From the IMG/VR virus record IMGVR_UViG_3300017770_000118, positions 1-27,302 of that record: a stretch of DNA of 27,302 nt. One strand, written 5' to 3'. Below the pieces are notes generated by a model. That model was given only the letters and a program-made list of their open reading frames with translations, had not been told where the DNA came from and ran no database searches. Shown here piece after piece: positions 22,686 through 27,302 of this stretch; within the stretch, counting starts at the first letter, position 1; every line of letters starts with the position of its first letter. The DNA is from a virus. Made by a program: the position numbers and the translations under genes.

Positions 22686-24440
22686 TTAAGCCCATTGTAA
22701 AGCCACGCCATGTATTTTCACCGCATTGTTAGCCAATGCAAGTTTCCAACGCATTGATTGACCACTTGGTTGTCCTGAAATTGTAGCTTGTCCTGTTAAA
22801 ATTCTTTGTCCTGAACTTCCTGTGACGTAACCACTATCTGATAAGGTTGCTGTAGTAAAATTACTACCACCATTTCTACTAACAGAGGCAATAATATCTG
22901 TATTAAGTGTGGGAGAAGCTACATCTTCTTCAAATACTACTATTCTAGCAGTAGTAGGAACAGTACCAGCAGCAAAAGGTTCTGAAACAATTGCTGTTGA
23001 TTGAGTGTTTGCAGTTGTTGAAACACTTCCAGAACCTGTGATTAATACATATCCATCACCACCTACACCTGTATTTGGCGTACCATCACCACCTGTTGAT
23101 GTTGCTTTACCGTTTGCAGGATCACCTGTTGTTGGATAAGCAGCTGGATAAAAAGGACTACCAGCACCTGGTGCAGATGTACCTGATCCACTACCACATG
23201 TACTACCACTTGTAATCTGTGGGTGACCTATATAACCTGATCCACCACCACCGTTTCCGTCTTGTCCACCACCATCGGGTCTTCCTCCACCACCGCCGCC
23301 GCCGAAATAACCAGCACCACCAGCGCCTCCTCTAGGAGAATTACCACCTTTAAATAAATTACCTGCTTGACCACTAAATAAAGGTCCACTACCTGCACCA
23401 CCACCAGCAGTTTGAGAACCACCTGATCCACCAGTTACCATAGGGCCATATCCACCAAAACCACCTGATCCACCAGTTGCACCACCACCTCTTCCAGTGT
23501 TAGCAGAGCCAGAAGGGCCTACATATCCACCACCGCCACCTGAACCAGCGATAATATATGCGTCTGGTGCCTCACCTGGACTACTCTCAGCAGCTGACCA
23601 ATCAAAATTTTCTATGAATACACCTGCAAGACCACCACCTCCACCAGCAGTTGTTTCACCACCACCAAAGAAACCACCAGAAGTTAAAGGTCTAGGACCA
23701 CATGTTCTAGGACCACCACCGATTGCATTTTCAGTAAGACCACCTTCACCTGCAAGTACATCTAATACTTGACCTGCTGTCACAGCAAGGATACCTTCAG
23801 AGTAACCTCCGCCGCCACCATTATTTTTAAAATTACAACCACCATAACCTGATCCTCCACCACCACCAAAAACATAAATGTTTGCAGCTGTCATAGCGGC
23901 AGGTACTGTAAACTTACCAGCTGTACCAGAACCTGGTGCAGGGTTAGTACCTATTGTTGAAGTATCTGGTTCAGTTATTGCTTTTGTACCGAATCCAGCA
24001 GAGACACAGAAAGGCGAACAAAATGAAACACCTGTTGGTGATGTACTATTGACATAAAAATCACTTGTTGCGTTATATGTGTCGTTTGAACCTTCGGCTT
24101 CGTCTGTTCCTGATTCATCATGGAACTCATCAACAACGCCGTCAACTAAATTGAATACTGTAAGACCGTCATTTACGGCCATTTTAAATCCTAATAATGC
24201 GATATTATCTTGTACTGGTCTTTTTAAACTATCTACTAAACCACCAGCAAGTGTGACTGTCTTAGGAGACAAGTCTAAAGATGAAGCTAGATCGTCTGCT
24301 GTGACAGTTCCGTTGTTTATCTCTGAACTCTCTACAGCATCAGCGCCTAACTTTCCAGTAGTGACTGAGCCTGGTGCTAATTTATCACCATCTACAGCGT
24401 TATTTGTTATACCTTTTGTAGTGACTTTAGTAAGAGCCAT
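22686..24440 (-). CDS. Glycine-rich tail fibre/adhesin, paralogue B
   Basis: A 584-residue relative of paralogue A with the same module order. The leader is NNAVDGDKLAPGSVTTGKLG (about residues 13-32) and then ADAVESSEINNGTVTADDLA. Next come ALLGFKMAVNDGLTVFNLVD (81-100) and an acidic DEFHDESGTDEAEGSND stretch, then FTVPAAMTAANIYVFGGGGG and the longest Gly-rich region of the set (~190-470). The end domain contains SGYVTGSSGQRILTGQATIS. Cysteines occur in the Gly-rich part and in FCSPFCVS, unlike paralogue A, so its tip may differ in structure or specificity. GGAG precedes the ATG. Only 3 nt separate it from paralogue A, so the array is one operon. Confidence 0.88.
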   Translation of the reverse strand: MALTKVTTKGITNNAVDGDKLAPGSVTTGKLGADAVESSEINNGTVTADDLASSLDLSPKTVTLAGGLVDSLKRPVQDNIALLGFKMAVNDGLTVFNLVDGVVDEFHDESGTDEAEGSNDTYNATSDFYVNSTSPTGVSFCSPFCVSAGFGTKAITEPDTSTIGTNPAPGSGTAGKFTVPAAMTAANIYVFGGGGGSGYGGCNFKNNGGGGGYSEGILAVTAGQVLDVLAGEGGLTENAIGGGPRTCGPRPLTSGGFFGGGETTAGGGGGLAGVFIENFDWSAAESSPGEAPDAYIIAGSGGGGGYVGPSGSANTGRGGGATGGSGGFGGYGPMVTGGSGGSQTAGGGAGSGPLFSGQAGNLFKGGNSPRGGAGGAGYFGGGGGGGRPDGGGQDGNGGGGSGYIGHPQITSGSTCGSGSGTSAPGAGSPFYPAAYPTTGDPANGKATSTGGDGTPNTGVGGDGYVLITGSGSVSTTANTQSTAIVSEPFAAGTVPTTARIVVFEEDVASPTLNTDIIASVSRNGGSNFTTATLSDSGYVTGSSGQRILTGQATISGQPSGQSMRWKLALANNAVKIHGVALQWA

Positions 24441-24443
24441 CTA

Positions 24444-26042
24444 TTAACTCCATTGTAATGATACACCGTGTATCTTCACTTGATTATTAGCCAAAGCGAG
24501 TTTCCATCTCATAGACTGACCTGAAGGTTGTCCTGAGATAGTTGCTTGGCCAGTTAAAATTCTTTGACCACTTGATCCTGTGACATATCCTGAATCTGTT
24601 AAAGTAGCAGTCGTAAAGTTTGATCCACCATCTCTACTAATTGAAGCAATTACGTCTGTATTAAGTGTTGGACTATCTACATTTTCTTCAAATACAACTA
24701 TTCTACTTATTGTAGGAACAGTACCAGCAGCAAAAGCTTCTGAAACAATTGTCGTTGATGTAGCAGCCGCACAAACTGCTGCTGATGTAATTAAAACATA
24801 ACCATCTTCACCCTTTACATTGTTAGTATTTGTATGTGAACCATCTTGTCCTGATTCATTTGTATCTGCAACATAAGCAGGATCTGCTGTTCCACCACCT
24901 TCTAAACCTGCTGCTTCTTCAGTTGCACCTGAACTAATTTGTGGGTTACCAATATAACCTGAACCTCCACCAGCACCTCCATGTTGACTACCTTGGTCAG
25001 TTCCTACACCACCACCATAGAATCCACCACCACCACCTGCCATAACAGCAGTAGCGCAGTTTGCAATTCCACCATACATGAAACCACCTGAAGCAGCTTC
25101 ACCACCTGGTGTTGAACCACCTTGACCACCAGCAGTTTGAGAACCTCCACCACCATAACCATTTGGACTTTTACCTGGTGTTGCTTGTCCTTTAGAAGTT
25201 TGTTCAGCGGATTCAGATGTTGCACCTTCACAACTACTTTGACCTCTGTCACCTTGAAGACCACCACCTCCACCACCAATAGTAAATACTGTGTTGCTAC
25301 AACTACCAGCTGCACCTCCGCCGCCTCCAGCAGCGATAGCAAAACCTGATGTTGGGAATGTATTACTTGGACCTGGTACAAATTGAGGATGACTAACTTC
25401 AACAGGACCTGCTGTTATAAATGATCCCCCTCCACCACCACCAGTATTAGGATTTAGAGGACCAGTAGTTGATCCTTCTCCACCACCACCTAAAGTAATT
25501 CTATCATATGGTTGAGGACCTTCAGCACCTTCACCTGGACCAGCACCTTCGCCAACTACTATATCTAATACTTGACCTGCTGTCACAGCATAATTACCTG
25601 AAGAAAAACCTCCTGCACCACCAGAACCATAATTTTTTGTTCCACCACCACCTGCAGCCCAAGCTTTTAAAGTGACACTTGTTATACCTGCTGGTACTGT
25701 AAATGTTCCAAACGTACCTGTACCATATTGTGGATTTGTTGCTGTTGTTGATGTTTGTGGTTCTGTAATTGCTGTTGTTGAAAAACCTGCAGATAATCCT
25801 GCGACTGATACTCCAGTATTTGTATTAGAGTTAATATAATAATCTGAATCTGCAACATATCTATCGTTAGAACCTTCACCTTCGTCTGTACCACTTTCAT
25901 CATGGAATTCATCTACTACTCCGTCAACCAGATTAAAGACAGTTAAACCTTCGTTTACTGCTATCTTAAAACCTAATAGTGATATGTTAAATTCATTGTC
26001 TTCAGTTTTTCCAGAAGCAAGTAATCTTGTTTTTAGTCCCAT
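24444..26042 (-). CDS. Glycine-rich tail fibre/adhesin, paralogue C
   Basis: A 532-residue paralogue lacking the ~60-residue leader of A and B: after a short MGLKTRLLASGKTEDNEFN start it goes directly into ISLLGFKIAVNEGLTVFNLV (about residues 20-39) and the acidic DEFHDESGTDEGEGSND stretch. FTVPAGITSVTLKAWAAGGG near 114-133 begins the Gly_rich_2-type region, with GGGG and GGGGG runs. The end domain matches the others (SGYVTGSSGQRILTGQATIS, then SGQPSGQSMRWKLALANNQV). AAGGAG is a good ribosome-binding site. It follows the 203-residue fibre protein by 16 nt. It probably forms or tips a host-binding fibre; the variable glycine-rich part would set specificity. Confidence 0.88.
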   Translation of the reverse strand: MGLKTRLLASGKTEDNEFNISLLGFKIAVNEGLTVFNLVDGVVDEFHDESGTDEGEGSNDRYVADSDYYINSNTNTGVSVAGLSAGFSTTAITEPQTSTTATNPQYGTGTFGTFTVPAGITSVTLKAWAAGGGGTKNYGSGGAGGFSSGNYAVTAGQVLDIVVGEGAGPGEGAEGPQPYDRITLGGGGEGSTTGPLNPNTGGGGGGSFITAGPVEVSHPQFVPGPSNTFPTSGFAIAAGGGGGAAGSCSNTVFTIGGGGGGLQGDRGQSSCEGATSESAEQTSKGQATPGKSPNGYGGGGSQTAGGQGGSTPGGEAASGGFMYGGIANCATAVMAGGGGGFYGGGVGTDQGSQHGGAGGGSGYIGNPQISSGATEEAAGLEGGGTADPAYVADTNESGQDGSHTNTNNVKGEDGYVLITSAAVCAAATSTTIVSEAFAAGTVPTISRIVVFEENVDSPTLNTDVIASISRDGGSNFTTATLTDSGYVTGSSGQRILTGQATISGQPSGQSMRWKLALANNQVKIHGVSLQWS

Positions 26043-26058
26043 ATTTCTATTTATCTCC

Positions 26059-26670
26059 TTAGATTGGTAGATACCTCACTCTTATTTCAGCACTTGCACT
26101 AGGTGGAGTACTAAAAGTTAATGTTGTTCCTGATAATGTGTAGTCATCACTAGGATGAAATACTACACCATTGACGGTTACTAGAATATCGTTTTGTGTT
26201 CTACCACTAGTACCGATTGTAAAACCTGTTGTTGAACCATCACCTGCTAAATTTGCATTTACTGAATATGCTAATGTAGTTGCGATATTAGATTTCTGTA
26301 TTTTTTTTAATGAGGTAGTAGATGTGTCGTATATTAATAATAAATCATCATCAGCTGCAAGGGCAGATAATTCTGTTTGTCCTGTGATTGCGCCTGTGCC
26401 TAGTATAGAGCCAGCGTCAAATGCTACGCCTAAAAATATGACAAATATATCTTCACCAGATTCTGGTGCAGCTGAGAACACTATTGTTGTACCACCACTT
26501 GCGATATTGTAAGCAGTCTCAGGTTCTTGTAATACTCCTGATACAGATACAAGTATTGCACTTGATGAACCTACTGTATAATTAAGAGTGAATGTAGTTG
26601 TAGAACCATCTGCTGTGAAATCTTGTTTTTCAAATGTTCCTGCAACAGGTGTCTTTCCTATATATGCCAT
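26059..26670 (-). CDS. Small fibre-associated protein with duplicated domain
   Basis: A 203-residue protein starting MAYIGKTPVAGTFEKQDFTA, an opening common among marine phage tail-fibre proteins. It contains two copies of one beta domain: the first at about residues 17-82 (DGSTTTFTLNYTVGSSSAIL, then VSVSGVLQEPETAY) and the second at ~140-203 (GDGSTTGFTIGTSGRTQNDI, then LVTVNGVVFHPSDDY ... RVRYLPI). The middle (~95-130) has an ALAADDDLLLIYDTSTTSLK segment. AAAGGA is a good ribosome-binding site and an exact late promoter box precedes it. It heads the downstream glycine-rich genes and probably forms the attachment or shaft part of that fibre; the role is inferred. Confidence 0.85.
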   Translation of the reverse strand: MAYIGKTPVAGTFEKQDFTADGSTTTFTLNYTVGSSSAILVSVSGVLQEPETAYNIASGGTTIVFSAAPESGEDIFVIFLGVAFDAGSILGTGAITGQTELSALAADDDLLLIYDTSTTSLKKIQKSNIATTLAYSVNANLAGDGSTTGFTIGTSGRTQNDILVTVNGVVFHPSDDYTLSGTTLTFSTPPSASAEIRVRYLPI

Positions 26671-26698
26671 ATACTAAAAATCCTTTTTCTTATAATAC

Positions 26699-26706
26699 TA
26701 TTTATA
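26699..26706 (-). promoter_or_regulatory. T4-type late promoter upstream of the fibre operon
   Basis: Exact TATAAATA on the minus strand in the 45-nt gap between the partial glycine-rich gene and the 203-residue fibre gene. Its end is 28 nt before the ATG at 26670. It should drive the fibre genes down to 21012 and possibly the adjoining oxygenase and methyltransferase. Confidence 0.8.
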
Positions 26707-26715
26707 ATCATTTTA

Positions 26716-27302
26716 TTACGCCCAGGCTAATGAAACTCCGTGTATTTTTACTTTCTTATTTGCAAGTGCTAACTTCCATCTCATACTTTGACCACTTGGT
26801 TGACCACTAATAGTTGCCTGACCTGTTAATATTCGTTGCCCACTTGAACCAGTGACGTATCCACTATCACTTAAAGTTGCGTTTGTAAACGTACTACCAC
26901 CATCTCTACTAATTGAAGCAATAACATCCGTATTTATTGTAGGTGTTTCAACGTTTTCTTCAAACACAACTATACGAGATGATGTAGGTACACTACCAGC
27001 GGCAAAAGCATTTGATACGATTGTTGTTGAAGAAGTAACTAAAGTTGTTGCTGTACCACTTATTAAAACATATCCATCATTACCGTGTGGTACGGGCATG
27101 TCAGGATATGAGTTGCCAGCTTCATCAACGTGAGCGTCATTTGTACCTGCTACATATTGAGGTATTGAAACTCCACCACCCTCTGTACCAGCGCCTTCTT
27201 CGGTTGAACCTGAAGTAATTTGTGGGTGACCATAATAAGATGAACCACCACCTGCTGATGAACCAAATGAACTTGGTTGTAGTAAAGGTCCACCACCACC
27301 TC
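26716..27302 (-). CDS. Glycine-rich tail fibre/adhesin, paralogue D (5' end outside the window)
   Basis: The reading frame is open from the TAA at 26716 to the window edge, so the gene continues beyond base 27302; an internal ATG at 27099 is not the real start. The visible ~195 codons encode the end of a glycine-rich region (SSAGGGSSYYGHPQITSGST, then EEGAGTEGGGVS), then NDGYVLISG and the conserved end domain with SGYVTGSSGQRILTGQATIS and RWKLALANKKVKIHGVSLAW. These match the same regions in paralogues A, B and C, including HPQITSGST, so it is a fourth copy of the adhesin. It lies upstream of the late promoter at 26699 and so belongs to a separate or preceding transcription unit. Confidence 0.87.
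   Translation of the reverse strand, partial: GGGGPLLQPSSFGSSAGGGSSYYGHPQITSGSTEEGAGTEGGGVSIPQYVAGTNDAHVDEAGNSYPDMPVPHGNDGYVLISGTATTLVTSSTTIVSNAFAAGSVPTSSRIVVFEENVETPTINTDVIASISRDGGSTFTNATLSDSGYVTGSSGQRILTGQATISGQPSGQSMRWKLALANKKVKIHGVSLAWA

Noticed and set aside
26048-26055. GATAAATA on the minus strand as a late promoter for paralogue C
   Set aside because: It is part of AAGGAGATAAATAG, where AAGGAG is the ribosome-binding site; a start 6 nt downstream would fall on the ATG and leave no leader.
27097-27099. ATG at 27099 as the start of paralogue D
   Set aside because: The same frame stays open to the window edge and encodes the glycine-rich region found in the other copies, so the gene starts outside the window.
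21012-27302. Diversity-generating retroelement as the source of adhesin variation
   Set aside because: No reverse transcriptase gene and no template/variable repeat pair with adenine-biased differences is visible in the window; it could only be assessed with the rest of the genome.
1-27302. tRNA genes, CRISPR arrays, insertion sequences, integrase or attachment sites
   Set aside because: I saw no cloverleaf, regular direct-repeat array, transposase or integrase; nearly every base is accounted for by minus-strand genes with short gaps.

Overview
The window is a structural-gene segment of a tailed phage genome of the T4-like myovirus type. The evidence is a run of recognisable T4 orthologues in canonical order. 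All genes lie on the minus strand, so transcription runs from high to low coordinates. Going that way the order is neck gp13, gp14, gp15; terminase gp16, gp17; tail sheath gp18 and tube gp19; portal gp20; prohead core gp67, gp68; protease gp21; scaffold gp22; and the start of the major capsid protein gp23, which is cut by the left edge. The DNA is strongly AT-rich. Together with many 2-oxoglutarate/Fe(II) oxygenases and glycine-rich fibre proteins, this points to a marine phage related to cyanophages or SAR11 pelagiphages. No host-marker gene is present, so the host is unresolved.

Layout from right to left. Positions 27302-21012 hold four related glycine-rich fibre/adhesin genes (one cut by the window edge), with a small fibre protein between the first two. 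Positions 20995-16899 hold an accessory cluster: four 2OG-Fe(II) oxygenases, a SAM-dependent methyltransferase and one basic protein I do not recognise. Positions 16865-13329 hold three structural proteins where T4 carries whisker fibritin (wac). Positions 13293-10885 hold the neck genes, 10882-8517 the DNA-packaging motor with a small overlapping gene, and 8458-6019 the contractile tail sheath and tube. Positions 5980-3966 hold the portal and core genes. Positions 3947-2784 hold three tandem, mutually similar small beta-rich proteins with no T4 counterpart that I know of. Positions 2739-1 hold the protease, scaffold and capsid genes.

Regulation: exact copies of the T4 late-promoter box TATAAATA (minus strand) sit just upstream of gp22, gp21, gp13, the 16518-16865 gene, the 19087-19755 gene and the 26059-26670 gene. 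One-mismatch versions precede gp18 and the 17635-18264 oxygenase. They divide the window into late transcription units and imply that the oxygenase cluster is expressed late, with the virion genes. Gene packing is very tight: many 1-20 nt overlaps, no gap over about 75 nt, and no tRNA, CRISPR array, insertion sequence or plus-strand gene that I can support.

How it works together: gp20, gp67, gp68, gp21, gp22 and gp23 build and mature the prohead, gp16/gp17 fill it, gp13/gp14 close the neck, gp15/gp18/gp19 form the contractile tail, and the fibre proteins probably bind the host. The most notable non-canonical parts are the triplicated small proteins at 2784-3947, the late-expressed oxygenase/methyltransferase cluster, and the modular array of glycine-rich adhesins.
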